Shown here: in pieces, positions 7,666 through 16,005 of the stretch
How the letters are laid out: each line of letters begins with the position of its first letter
Position numbering within the stretch: the first letter of the stretch is position 1
Source of the DNA: SIG636 sp045604285
Lineage (GTDB): Bacteria > Bacillota > Clostridia > Oscillospirales > CAG-382
Direction: 5' to 3'
Assembly (NCBI GenBank): GCA_045604285.1
Contig: JAZUNS010000058.1
Span: 1 to 16,056, forward strand
Length of the DNA stretch: 16,056 nucleotides
Notes under the pieces: model-generated
What the model was told of the DNA's origin: nothing
Seen by the model: the letters and a program-made list of their open reading frames with translations, nothing else
Database searches by the model: none
Position numbers and translations under genes: made by a program

Positions 7666-9156
7666 ATGACAACGCAAACATCTTTTTTAGGTAAATTTAA
7701 ATCCATATTGAATCGAGGCAAGGGCAAAGACGTCGATATGACGGTTGGCAGCATATATAAAAATATACTGTGGTTTGCCTTGCCGCTAATGATAGGTAAC
7801 CTTTTTCAACAGCTTTACAACATGGTTGATACGTGGGTTATCGGCAGACTTGGTGACGACGGTGCTTTTTCTGCAGTAGGTTCCGTCGGCCCCGTTATAA
7901 ATATGCTTATAGGCTCTTTCTCGGGGCTTGCCAGCGGTGCAGGTGTAGTTATATCCCAGCATTACGGCGCAAAGGATTCAAAAAAAGTGCACGATGCCGT
8001 TCACACTTCCATTTTTCTCACCCTTGTACTATCCGTTATTTTCACGTTAATAGGCGTTTTCGGCGCTCCCTTTCTGCTAAAGCTTATGCTTAAATCCGAG
8101 ACGAATATGGCAAGCGTATATCCCCATGCAAAAACCTATCTCACCATATACTTCTCCGGCATATCTGCAATGTTGATATACAATATGGGGTCAGGTATAT
8201 TGAGAGCGGTAGGTGATTCCAAGCGCCCCTTCTATTTTCTTGTAGTTGCGGCACTCACAAACATAGCGCTTGACTTTTATTTTGTATTTGGACTTAATAT
8301 GGGCGTTGCAGGCGTAGCGTTGGCAACCGTTATATCTCAAATAGTTTCGGCTATTTTGGTTACCGTTACGTTGCTTAGAACGGATACGGTCGTCAAGCTG
8401 AGATTGCGGGATATAAAGTGCGACAAAGCTATGTTAAAACGCATAGTCGGCATTGGTCTGCCCGCATCCATACAAATGGCTTTAACTTCGTTTTCCAACG
8501 TTTTTGTGCAATCTTACGTTGCAAACGTAAATCAATCAGCCGTGGCGATTGCAGCAGGAGAAAATTTCAGTCTTGCAGGCTGGACGTCCTACTCTAAAAT
8601 CGATCAGTTTATTTTCCTGCCGGTTCAGGCTATATCCTTAGGTGTTACAACCTTTGTAGGTCAAAACTTAGGTTGCGGAAATACCGAGAGGGCTAAAAAA
8701 GGTACGCGCATAGCTTTTTATATGGGTTTTGCCGTTACCGCAATCGTTATAGCCCTGGTATTGATTTTTACACCTTGGCTTGCGGGTGTGTTTAACCCTA
8801 CACCCGAGGTTGTTTATTATGCAAAGTTGCTTTTGTATAACATTACACCCTTTTATATTTTTTGTTCAGTTAATCAAGTTTTTACCGCATCTATGAGAGG
8901 CGCAGGCAACGCAAAGGCACCCATGGTTATTATGCTTTTGTCTTTCGTTGGCTTTAGGCAGCTTTATTTATTCATTGTTTCAACTTATATTTCTAACAAT
9001 CTATTGCCCATAGCATACGGTTACCCCGCAGGGTGGTTTTTGTGTGCCGCACTGACCCTGTGGTACTACAAATTTATACACCAAAAGAATATTAAGTTGA
9101 CAGATAAATTTAAAAAGTTGTTTATTCCCCGTACGGCAGGAGGCCAAGATAAATAA
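7666..9156 (+). CDS. MATE-family multidrug/toxin efflux transporter
   Basis: This 496-residue polytopic membrane protein has the family length and the internal two-fold pattern of about twelve helices. The N-lobe begins MTVGSIYKNILWFALPLMIG (from 25) with LYNMVDTWVIGRLG (50-63) and GVVISQHYGAKD; the C-lobe begins near residue 256 with IGLPASIQM and contains GVTTFVGQNLGCGN. MATE proteins exchange Na+ or H+ for cationic or organic compounds; the substrate cannot be read from sequence. The start at 7666 has its best Shine-Dalgarno (AAGGA, 7643-7647) 18 bases away, which is long. An in-frame ATG at 7738 is an alternative and would still keep the whole transport domain. The gene follows the flavoenzyme by 21 bp and precedes the sulfatase gene by 2 bp, so it is the middle gene of an operon. 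Confidence 0.93.
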   Translation: MTTQTSFLGKFKSILNRGKGKDVDMTVGSIYKNILWFALPLMIGNLFQQLYNMVDTWVIGRLGDDGAFSAVGSVGPVINMLIGSFSGLASGAGVVISQHYGAKDSKKVHDAVHTSIFLTLVLSVIFTLIGVFGAPFLLKLMLKSETNMASVYPHAKTYLTIYFSGISAMLIYNMGSGILRAVGDSKRPFYFLVVAALTNIALDFYFVFGLNMGVAGVALATVISQIVSAILVTVTLLRTDTVVKLRLRDIKCDKAMLKRIVGIGLPASIQMALTSFSNVFVQSYVANVNQSAVAIAAGENFSLAGWTSYSKIDQFIFLPVQAISLGVTTFVGQNLGCGNTERAKKGTRIAFYMGFAVTAIVIALVLIFTPWLAGVFNPTPEVVYYAKLLLYNITPFYIFCSVNQVFTASMRGAGNAKAPMVIMLLSFVGFRQLYLFIVSTYISNNLLPIAYGYPAGWFLCAALTLWYYKFIHQKNIKLTDKFKKLFIPRTAGGQDK

Positions 9157-9158
9157 TT

Positions 9159-11531
9159 ATGAAAAAAAGAAACAAAAGCACAGCAAACAACGTTGAAAGC
9201 AACGATAAAGGCAGCTTTGTTCAAAAGAAAGAACAAGTAATAAGCTACATAAAAGAAAAGCTTGACGTATTCAAACAGACTAAAACTTTTAAATGGTTGC
9301 ACAAGTATATATGGACGCCCATATATAAGTTTTACAGCCACAAATTTCTGTTTTGCGCTATTACCGCAATAATTTTAAACCTGGTAATAGAGATTGCATC
9401 AAGAGATTCTTTCTATAGGCTTAAGCTATTTGTTGTTGATAATTTCCATATGTTTTTATTTAGCACGGCGATTATCACGCTTACGCTATGCACTACTCTG
9501 TTTTTCAAGAGAAGGCTGTTTGTTTACGGCATAGTGCTGACAATATGGATATGTTTAGGCGTAAGCAACGTAAGTATGCTGGTTAACCGCTCTAACCCTC
9601 TTATGCTTATAGATTTTAAAATAATGCGTTCCGGCATGAGCTTATCCACCATGTATCTTTCAGCACTTTCCATCATAGGTTTGGTGCTTTTGGTAGTAGG
9701 CTGTATTGTTTGTCTGGTTATACTTTACAAGACTTGTCCGAAGGAAAAGGTCAGCTATAAGAGAGCTGTTGCAATAACCCTTTGCGTTGCATTTATGGTG
9801 GGCGGACTTGCTACCGTATTTTCTATGTACCAGGTGGTATCCCCCGACCAAAGATTGCCCGAAGACTATGACAATTGCGGTTTTGTATATTGTTTACTTT
9901 ACGGCATAGTTGATTCCGGTATAGAAGAACCCGAGATATACGATGAGATATCCGTAGGCGAAATTAACAGAGTAATTGATTCGGTAAAAGAAACCGTCCC
10001 CGAGAAGAAGCCCAACGTAATAGTGCTTCAGCTTGAATCCTTTATGGATATTTATAGGATAGCCGACATTGAACTTAGCGAGAATCCCCACCCCTATTTT
10101 ACAAGCTTAAAAGAAAAGTATCCCCACGGTATGCTAACCGTTAACGCATTGGGCTCTTGTACAGCGAACGTTGAATACGAGGTGCTTACAAGTACGGATA
10201 TAAGAAGCTACGGCTTTGATGAATATCCTTATCTTAGCTTTTTGAAAAACACCCAAATGGAATCAATCGCTTATAATCTTAGAAATTTGGGTTATGCCAC
10301 GACTGCAATTCACAACCACAACGGCGGTTTTTATTGCAGGAACGAAGCTTACGCCAATTTAGGCTTTGAAAGATTTATACCTTTGGAGTCTTTTGGAGAG
10401 CTTACAAGCGAAGATTATACTTATTCCAAATACTGGGCAAGAGATGAGATATTGCTTGATCAAATCAAAGGCACAATAGAGAAAACCGAAGGCGAAGACA
10501 TGATACTTACCGTAACGGTACAATGCCACAGTAAGTATCACACCCGCTACCTTGAGGATTTTGATTATCCCGTAACCGTAGGCGGTTTTGAAGACGATGA
10601 GGTTTATACCAATATGCTGTTGTATTATTCCGCCATGCTTAGGGAAGAGGATATCTTTATTGAATCCCTTTTGACATACTTGGAAACTCTTGATGAAGAA
10701 AGTATAGTTATGATGTACGGCGACCACCTTCCTACATACATAGAGGACAGCGAACAGCTCGTAGATTACAATGAAGGTGAAAATCCCAACGCCAAGTATG
10801 ATTCTGAATACATCGTTTGGTATACAGACGGTATAAAAAATGACAAAAACATCGGCAGAAACGATTTATCCTCCTTTGAGCTTGTCCCTTACGCGCTTGA
10901 TATAGCCGGTATACGCACGGGCAATATAATGAAGCTTTACCACGCCAAGCTATCGGACAGTATTACCGAAAAATATCGCAACGCCCTGGCGTATGACCTT
11001 TTGGAGGGTGACAAGTACTATTTCGGCGGCAAATCCCCTTATGAGACGATTGATATGGAAATAGGCCTTACCCCCATAAAAATATCCGGCTATAAGGTTG
11101 AAGACGAAAAGCTTTACGTAGAAGGCGAAGGTTTTACGCCGAGAACAGAGGTGTACATCAACGGCAACAGATATTCTACCACCTACGTTGCACCGAATTT
11201 ACTTGAAGTGACCGAACAGGTAACGATCAAAAACGGTGATAGCCTAACAGTAAGGTTGATAACCTCTGACCTTAAGCTGCTTGATGAAAGCGAGCCCTTT
11301 GCCGTTGGAAATCTTTCCGTAGGACAGCAGGTTACCGCAAACGAGGGTGAATACGGTATACACTTTGCAATCGTTTCGGCCTTGATTGCAGGACTTGGAA
11401 CCATTGCATTTTGCGTTATTGTTTTTGTTGTACTTAAGGTTATAATCAAAAAGCGTTTTGCTAAAAAAGCTGAACAAACCGACGAGAAGCCAAAAGAGGC
11501 AGAAGCAGAAAACGAAAAAATAGAAGTTTAA
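9159..11531 (+). CDS. LTA synthase family sulfatase (phosphoglycerol transferase) with extra C-terminal domain and anchor
   Basis: This 790-residue membrane enzyme has a charged cytosolic N-terminus (1-60) and five predicted helices (about 62-80, 97-116, 119-141, 166-190, 203-224), then an extracellular sulfatase-fold domain. By comparison with LtaS, E293 (VLQLESF), T335 (GSCTANVEYE, nucleophile), D522 and H523 (YGDHLP) should form the Mn2+ site; H385/H387 and H457/H461 are further conserved-looking histidines. LtaS enzymes transfer glycerol-phosphate from phosphatidylglycerol to growing lipoteichoic acid. Canonical LtaS ends with the catalytic domain; here it is followed by an IPT/TIG-like beta domain (~650-715), a sixth helix (~734-762) and a Lys/Glu-rich cytosolic tail. 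The exact polymer made is unknown. The RBS AGGAGG (9138-9143) lies in the end of the MATE gene. It is the last gene of the operon; a terminator follows. Confidence 0.92.
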   Translation: MKKRNKSTANNVESNDKGSFVQKKEQVISYIKEKLDVFKQTKTFKWLHKYIWTPIYKFYSHKFLFCAITAIILNLVIEIASRDSFYRLKLFVVDNFHMFLFSTAIITLTLCTTLFFKRRLFVYGIVLTIWICLGVSNVSMLVNRSNPLMLIDFKIMRSGMSLSTMYLSALSIIGLVLLVVGCIVCLVILYKTCPKEKVSYKRAVAITLCVAFMVGGLATVFSMYQVVSPDQRLPEDYDNCGFVYCLLYGIVDSGIEEPEIYDEISVGEINRVIDSVKETVPEKKPNVIVLQLESFMDIYRIADIELSENPHPYFTSLKEKYPHGMLTVNALGSCTANVEYEVLTSTDIRSYGFDEYPYLSFLKNTQMESIAYNLRNLGYATTAIHNHNGGFYCRNEAYANLGFERFIPLESFGELTSEDYTYSKYWARDEILLDQIKGTIEKTEGEDMILTVTVQCHSKYHTRYLEDFDYPVTVGGFEDDEVYTNMLLYYSAMLREEDIFIESLLTYLETLDEESIVMMYGDHLPTYIEDSEQLVDYNEGENPNAKYDSEYIVWYTDGIKNDKNIGRNDLSSFELVPYALDIAGIRTGNIMKLYHAKLSDSITEKYRNALAYDLLEGDKYYFGGKSPYETIDMEIGLTPIKISGYKVEDEKLYVEGEGFTPRTEVYINGNRYSTTYVAPNLLEVTEQVTIKNGDSLTVRLITSDLKLLDESEPFAVGNLSVGQQVTANEGEYGIHFAIVSALIAGLGTIAFCVIVFVVLKVIIKKRFAKKAEQTDEKPKEAEAENEKIEV

Positions 11532-11534
11532 AGA

Positions 11535-11581
11535 AGAAACAAGCCTTAACGCCGCGTATAGAAGCGTTAAGGCTTGTTTTT
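11535..11581 (+). terminator. Rho-independent terminator of the flavoenzyme-MATE-sulfatase operon
   Basis: The perfect 13-bp arms CAAGCCTTAACGC (11540-11552) and GCGTTAAGGCTTG (11564-11576) enclose an 11-nt loop. A run of five T follows (11577-11581) and A-rich sequence precedes the left arm. It starts 8 bp after the sulfatase stop codon. The A-rich left flank means it could also stop transcripts coming from the right. Confidence 0.95.
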
Positions 11582-11615
11582 CACTGCAAAAAGAAAGCAA
11601 AATACCTATAGACTA

Positions 11616-11644
11616 TTGACTATTGTCAGGTTAAATGCTATAAT
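11616..11644 (+). promoter_or_regulatory. Strong sigma-A promoter of the amidase gene
   Basis: TTGACT (11616-11621), a 17-bp spacer and a perfect TATAAT (11639-11644) give a near-consensus promoter. The expected start of transcription is near 11651, leaving a leader of about 65 nt. No riboswitch-like structure is evident in this leader. The gap 11582-11715 holds nothing else that I can recognise. Confidence 0.85.
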
Positions 11645-11701
11645 GACTATGCACAAATATGTAACAGTGGATAGATGTATTTGTGACTATTTTAAACAAA
11701 C

Positions 11702-11707
11702 GGGAGG
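11702..11707 (+). promoter_or_regulatory. RBS that selects a TTG start for the amidase
   Basis: GGGAGG lies 8 bp before the TTG at 11716-11718, which begins a standard signal peptide (KTRR followed by a hydrophobic core). An in-frame ATG at 11683 has no Shine-Dalgarno and would place the GGGAGG inside the coding sequence. Confidence 0.85.
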
Positions 11708-11715
11708 CGTTGTAT

Positions 11716-14700
11716 TTGAAAACAAGACGCATTTTATCAACCATTTTGGCCATGATAATGATTATGGGCTTGGTTGTCGTTGTCCCCTCCGTTATTGAAC
11801 CGCAAAAAGTAAGTGCGGCAACTAACTATGCTGCCGGCGCTACCTACAGAGGCTCTGATAACAACATCGCAAACGGCACCTCTGACACCGGTCAATACGG
11901 TGAAGCTAACTGGAACACCTACCACAGCGGTAGACTTAACGACGGTACCATAGCTTCTACTTACACCAACAGCACAACCGGACAGAACGTTGAAATGTAT
12001 ATATCCGACTTTGTTGGCGGTACCGTTTACGTTTATTTTAAACTTGCTAAAACAATAAACGTTACAAGCGTTGACGTTTTTGCCAATGACAGAGATTCGT
12101 CAAGCACTAACAGAGGATATCCTTCTGCTATGAAGGTTTACGTTGGCACCAGCGAAACCAGCTATACTTCTTTAGGTACTTCTTCTTATACTTCTTATAA
12201 CACCTCGGTAAGAAAGTATAATACAAGCGGTTTTGGCACCGGTAACTACGTCATTATTGAAATGACCATCGCCTCCGCTGAACCTGTTATTGCGCTCACC
12301 GAAGTTCAGATTTACGGCTTTGAAGGCGACGTTTCCAACGTTGCGGGTCGATCCACCTACAGAGGCTCTGATAACAACATCGCAAACGGCACCTCTGACA
12401 CCGGTCAATACGGTGAAGCTAACTGGAACACCTACCACAGCGGCAGACTTAACGACGGTACCATAGCTTCTACTTACACCAACAGCACAACCGGTCAGAA
12501 CGTAGAAATGTATATATCCGACTTTGTTGGCGGTACCGTTTACGTTTATTTTAAGTTGCCGCAAAAAATGACCGTTGTAAAGGTTGATGCCTTTGCCAAC
12601 GACAGAGACAGCTCCAGCACTAACAGAGGCTATCCTTCCGCATACAAAGTATATGTAGGTGACAGCGAATCTGCAAGAACCTCTTTGGGCACCGCTTCTT
12701 ACAGCGCTTACAACACGTCGGTAAGAGATTACAAAACAACCGGCTCGGTAGAGGGTACCTACGTTATCCTTGAGATGACGATAGCTGCAAGCGAGCCCGT
12801 AATTGCCTTGACAGAAGTTCAGATTTACGCATATACCGAAGGCCCCTCCAACGTTGCGGGTCAATCCACCTACAGAGGCTCTGACAACAACACCGCAAAC
12901 GGCACCTCTGACACCGGTCAATACGGTGAAGCTAACTGGAATACCTACCACAGCGGCAGACTTAACGATGGTACCATTGCCTCCTCCTATACCAACAGCA
13001 CCACCGGTCAGAACGTAGAAATGTATATAAGCGACTTTGTTGGCGGTACCGTTTACGTTTACTTCCAGCTTCCTTCAGTTATGGAGGTAAGCCAAGTTAA
13101 CGTTTATGCCAACGACAGAGACTCTTCAAGTACAAACCGCGGCTATCCTTCCGCAGTAAACATTTACGTTGGTACAAGCGAATCGGCTTCCGCCTCACTT
13201 GGCACCGTTTCGTCCTCGTCTTACAACACCTCGGTTAAGAAATACACTGCAAGCGGCTCTGCAACCGGTAATTACGTGGTCATAAGCATGACTATTGCAG
13301 CTGCAGAACCCGTAATAGCACTTACCGAGGTTGAGATAATTGCGGCTACACCCAGCACTCCCACTCTTACACCTCCCACCCTTACCGGCTCTACCGGCAG
13401 GGCTACGTACACCGTCCCCACAATTACGTGGAACGCTGTTACAGGCGCCACCGCATACGACGTATATTTGAACGGCACTAAGGTTGTTTCCGACACTACC
13501 ACCCGTTCCTATACCCCCAGCGGTCTTTCTACTTATAACGTATACGGTTCCGGCAGCAACCGCACTTGCGAAAGCGTAACCGTTGTTGCAAAGGGCTCAG
13601 GATACGTTGACTCCGCTAAATCCGCAGCTTTCGAGTTCCTTTACGTACCCAAGCCAATTGACAGAAACGGCAACGAGCTTACCACTGCAGATTTTGTTCT
13701 TGATGCAGGCCACGGCGGCAGCGACCCCGGCGCACTTAGTGCAGACGGCACAAGAGAAGAAGCTAACGATACACTTAATATGACCATGGCAGTTGGTAAG
13801 CTTCTGGAAGAAGCAGGCTTTACCGTTGCATACACGAGAACAGTAGACAGATTTGACAGTATCTACGCAAAGGCCGCTATGGTTGAAGCAGGCTCCTTCA
13901 GAGCTTTCCTTTGCTTCCACCGTAACTCCTTTAATAACACCGCAAAGGGTGTTGAATATTATTACTACGCTTCCGGCAATGCAAACTCTCAAGCTTTGGC
14001 AACCGCTTTCAATACCGAGTTTGTTTCCGATGCAATTTGGACCAACAGAGGTGTTAAGACGGCATCCTACGTTGTACTTAAAAACACTACCCTTCCCGCT
14101 TGTTTGTTAGAGCTTGGCTTTATCGATAATGACGCTGAGAACGTTTTGTATGACACCTACTTTAACGAAACAGCACAAGCTGTAGCAAGAGGTGCTATAA
14201 AGTTCCTCGGTCATACGGTTGGCTATACCGGCTACGTTGACGCCCCCGCATCAGTTGCTGTTTCCGGCTCTGCTGCATCTGCAAGCGCCACTGTGGGCAA
14301 TTACGGCAGCACCGCTTCCTTTGATATCAGAGGTTGGATGCTTCACAGCTACGGCGTAGAAAAGATGGAATACAGCGTTAACGGCGGCTCCTGGACTGCT
14401 CTTAGCTTATCTGACCGCAGTTCTGAACTTAGCGGCTACAGCAACTATCCCAACAAGTCCAACTCCGGATTTAGCACAACCATTAGCACCGACGGTTGGG
14501 CTGCAGGGACTTACACCGTCAAGGTAAGAGGTACCAGCATTTGGGATACTACTACCAAATATACCGAAACGTTTGACGTTGCTACCATCACCCTCAACGT
14601 TGAGGACACCACCCCCAGCGAATATACCGTTACGTTTAAGGATTGGGACGGTTATGTTATAGACACTCAGACCGTTACCGAAGGTCAAAGTGCCACTGCT

Positions 14701-15963
14701 CCTAACGATCCTACCAGAACCGGTTATACCTTCAGCGGGTGGGACGTATCCTTTACAAACATTACTTCTGATACGGTAGTTACCGCTACCTACACCATCA
14801 ACTCCTACACCGTTTCCTTCGTAGTTGACGGTGAAGTTATCAGCGAACAGTCCGTTACCTACGGTTCTGCCGCTGTTGAGCCCGACATAGGCACCAAGGA
14901 AGGCTACACCTTCAGCGGTTGGGATAAAACATTTGACAATGTAACCTCCAGTATAACCGTTAGCGGTTCTTGGAACATAAACTCCTACACCGTTTACTTC
15001 GCAGCCGGCGAACACGGCACCTTGGATGGTACAATAGAGCTTACCGTTGTATACGGTACCGAATACAGCTCTATCACTTACCCCATTCCTGTTGCTGATG
15101 CAGGATATAAGTTTGATGCCTGGTCTGTAACCGAAGGTAAGGTTACGGGTGACACTACGATAACCGCAAGTTTCGTATATGATGCTTCCCAATGGTTTAC
15201 GGTAACTTACGTGATCCCCGAAAACGGCACAAGCACCGACGCCCTCAGCTTTGGCCCCTTCGTTACCGGCACAGCTTGGAGCGATGCAGGAATTACGGCA
15301 CCTACCGTTACCTGTCAAGGTCTTTACAGCTTTAAGGGCTGGGATAAAACCGCCCCCGACTACATCACGGAAAACCTTACTTTTACTGCAATAATTGAGC
15401 TTGAAGGCTCTGCAACCGTTACCTATGTTAGCGGTGAAGGCGGCGTTATCGTTCATCAGGATGCAGACGGCATCAAGGTTGGCAGCTACAGTGTTTCCGT
15501 AGACGCAGGCACTATAGGCTCTGCACTTGAATTGCCCATAGTTTTGGCAAACGACGGTTACGTATTTGACGGCTGGTATGCAAACGGCACTCTTTACGAT
15601 TTTGACTCCGTAATCGATGACAGCATAACCCTTACGGCAGTTTTCAAAGCAAACCCCGTTTCCATAACAAATGCTACGGTTGCCACGGAAAGCGGATATG
15701 CAATAGTAACTCTTACCATTGCTGCCGATAGCGCAGATTTTGCCTCCAGGCTTTACGTTTTCAACCAGCATTCCAACGGCATGACTACCATCAGTACAAA
15801 CGCCGTGTCGGCTTCTTTGGTCTCTGACGGTATTTATCAAATAAGCTTTGACGTAGTTATTTCCGATATCCATGGTGTTGACGTATACTTAAGCACCGAC
15901 GCAATCAATTTTGCCGCTGACGATTGGCAGGTTGTAGCAATTAAAGCAGATATAGCTCTTTAA
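11716..15963 (+). CDS. Secreted modular N-acetylmuramoyl-L-alanine amidase (Amidase_3) with discoidin-like and InlB-like repeats
   Basis: This 1,415-residue exported protein starts with a signal peptide (KTRR, hydrophobic stretch, KVSAAT cleavage area, ~residues 1-36). Three tandem 171-residue discoidin/F5/8C-like modules follow (43-213, 214-384, 385-~546; each has RLNDGTIA and ends near ALTEVQIY or ALTEVEI). Next are an Fn3-like module (~550-645) and the catalytic Amidase_3 domain (~656-836). The domain carries DAGHGGSDPG with zinc ligand H666, E682, CFHRNS with H735, and LLELGFIDN with E799, so all expected zinc and catalytic residues are present. Family members cleave the bond between N-acetylmuramic acid and L-alanine in peptidoglycan. 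An Ig-like module (~840-960), InlB-like repeats (~970-1310) and a short C-terminal domain follow. No LPXTG, SLH, dockerin or choline-binding anchor is visible; retention is probably through the repeats. It is monocistronic. Confidence 0.94.
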   Translation: MKTRRILSTILAMIMIMGLVVVVPSVIEPQKVSAATNYAAGATYRGSDNNIANGTSDTGQYGEANWNTYHSGRLNDGTIASTYTNSTTGQNVEMYISDFVGGTVYVYFKLAKTINVTSVDVFANDRDSSSTNRGYPSAMKVYVGTSETSYTSLGTSSYTSYNTSVRKYNTSGFGTGNYVIIEMTIASAEPVIALTEVQIYGFEGDVSNVAGRSTYRGSDNNIANGTSDTGQYGEANWNTYHSGRLNDGTIASTYTNSTTGQNVEMYISDFVGGTVYVYFKLPQKMTVVKVDAFANDRDSSSTNRGYPSAYKVYVGDSESARTSLGTASYSAYNTSVRDYKTTGSVEGTYVILEMTIAASEPVIALTEVQIYAYTEGPSNVAGQSTYRGSDNNTANGTSDTGQYGEANWNTYHSGRLNDGTIASSYTNSTTGQNVEMYISDFVGGTVYVYFQLPSVMEVSQVNVYANDRDSSSTNRGYPSAVNIYVGTSESASASLGTVSSSSYNTSVKKYTASGSATGNYVVISMTIAAAEPVIALTEVEIIAATPSTPTLTPPTLTGSTGRATYTVPTITWNAVTGATAYDVYLNGTKVVSDTTTRSYTPSGLSTYNVYGSGSNRTCESVTVVAKGSGYVDSAKSAAFEFLYVPKPIDRNGNELTTADFVLDAGHGGSDPGALSADGTREEANDTLNMTMAVGKLLEEAGFTVAYTRTVDRFDSIYAKAAMVEAGSFRAFLCFHRNSFNNTAKGVEYYYYASGNANSQALATAFNTEFVSDAIWTNRGVKTASYVVLKNTTLPACLLELGFIDNDAENVLYDTYFNETAQAVARGAIKFLGHTVGYTGYVDAPASVAVSGSAASASATVGNYGSTASFDIRGWMLHSYGVEKMEYSVNGGSWTALSLSDRSSELSGYSNYPNKSNSGFSTTISTDGWAAGTYTVKVRGTSIWDTTTKYTETFDVATITLNVEDTTPSEYTVTFKDWDGYVIDTQTVTEGQSATAPNDPTRTGYTFSGWDVSFTNITSDTVVTATYTINSYTVSFVVDGEVISEQSVTYGSAAVEPDIGTKEGYTFSGWDKTFDNVTSSITVSGSWNINSYTVYFAAGEHGTLDGTIELTVVYGTEYSSITYPIPVADAGYKFDAWSVTEGKVTGDTTITASFVYDASQWFTVTYVIPENGTSTDALSFGPFVTGTAWSDAGITAPTVTCQGLYSFKGWDKTAPDYITENLTFTAIIELEGSATVTYVSGEGGVIVHQDADGIKVGSYSVSVDAGTIGSALELPIVLANDGYVFDGWYANGTLYDFDSVIDDSITLTAVFKANPVSITNATVATESGYAIVTLTIAADSADFASRLYVFNQHSNGMTTISTNAVSASLVSDGIYQISFDVVISDIHGVDVYLSTDAINFAADDWQVVAIKADIAL
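11842..13353 (+). repeat. Three tandem 513-bp coding repeats (discoidin-like modules)
   Basis: The landmark ACCTACAGAGGCTCTGA or a close variant occurs at 11842, 12355 and 12868, exactly 513 bp (171 codons) apart. The first ~200 bp of units 1 and 2 differ at only a few, mostly silent positions; unit 3 is slightly more diverged. The second half of each unit is far more divergent in both DNA and protein. The boundary of conservation falls near the sequence encoding VYVYF. Confidence 0.95.
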
Positions 15964-15982
15964 AGCCTTAGCAATTAATAAT

Positions 15983-16005
15983 GGGGACAGTTTTAAACTG
16001 TCCCC
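15983..16005. repeat. Perfect 23-bp palindrome after the amidase gene
   Basis: The arms GGGGACAGTTT and AAACTGTCCCC surround a single T. It starts 20 bp after the amidase stop codon and may act as its 3' hairpin. It lacks a T-run on either strand, so it is not a classical intrinsic terminator. Palindromes with GGGGACAG/CTGTCCCC ends are known to me as dispersed intergenic repeats in many Firmicutes, some near REP-associated transposases; that link is recollection, not shown here. Confidence 0.75.

Noticed and set aside
11683..11715. ATG at 11683 as the amidase start
   Set aside because: There is no RBS in front, and it would put GGGAGG inside the gene and add a non-signal-like peptide ahead of KTRR.
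12172..12951. Minus-strand open frame of 259 codons opposite the discoidin-like repeats
   Set aside because: It repeats with the 513-bp unit of the sense gene and has no independent coding evidence.
14407..15873. Long minus-strand open frame (488 codons) opposite the 3' half of the amidase gene
   Set aside because: It is antisense to InlB-like repeats, with no recognisable domain, promoter or RBS. Biased codon use in Thr/Tyr/Val-rich repeats keeps the reverse frame open.
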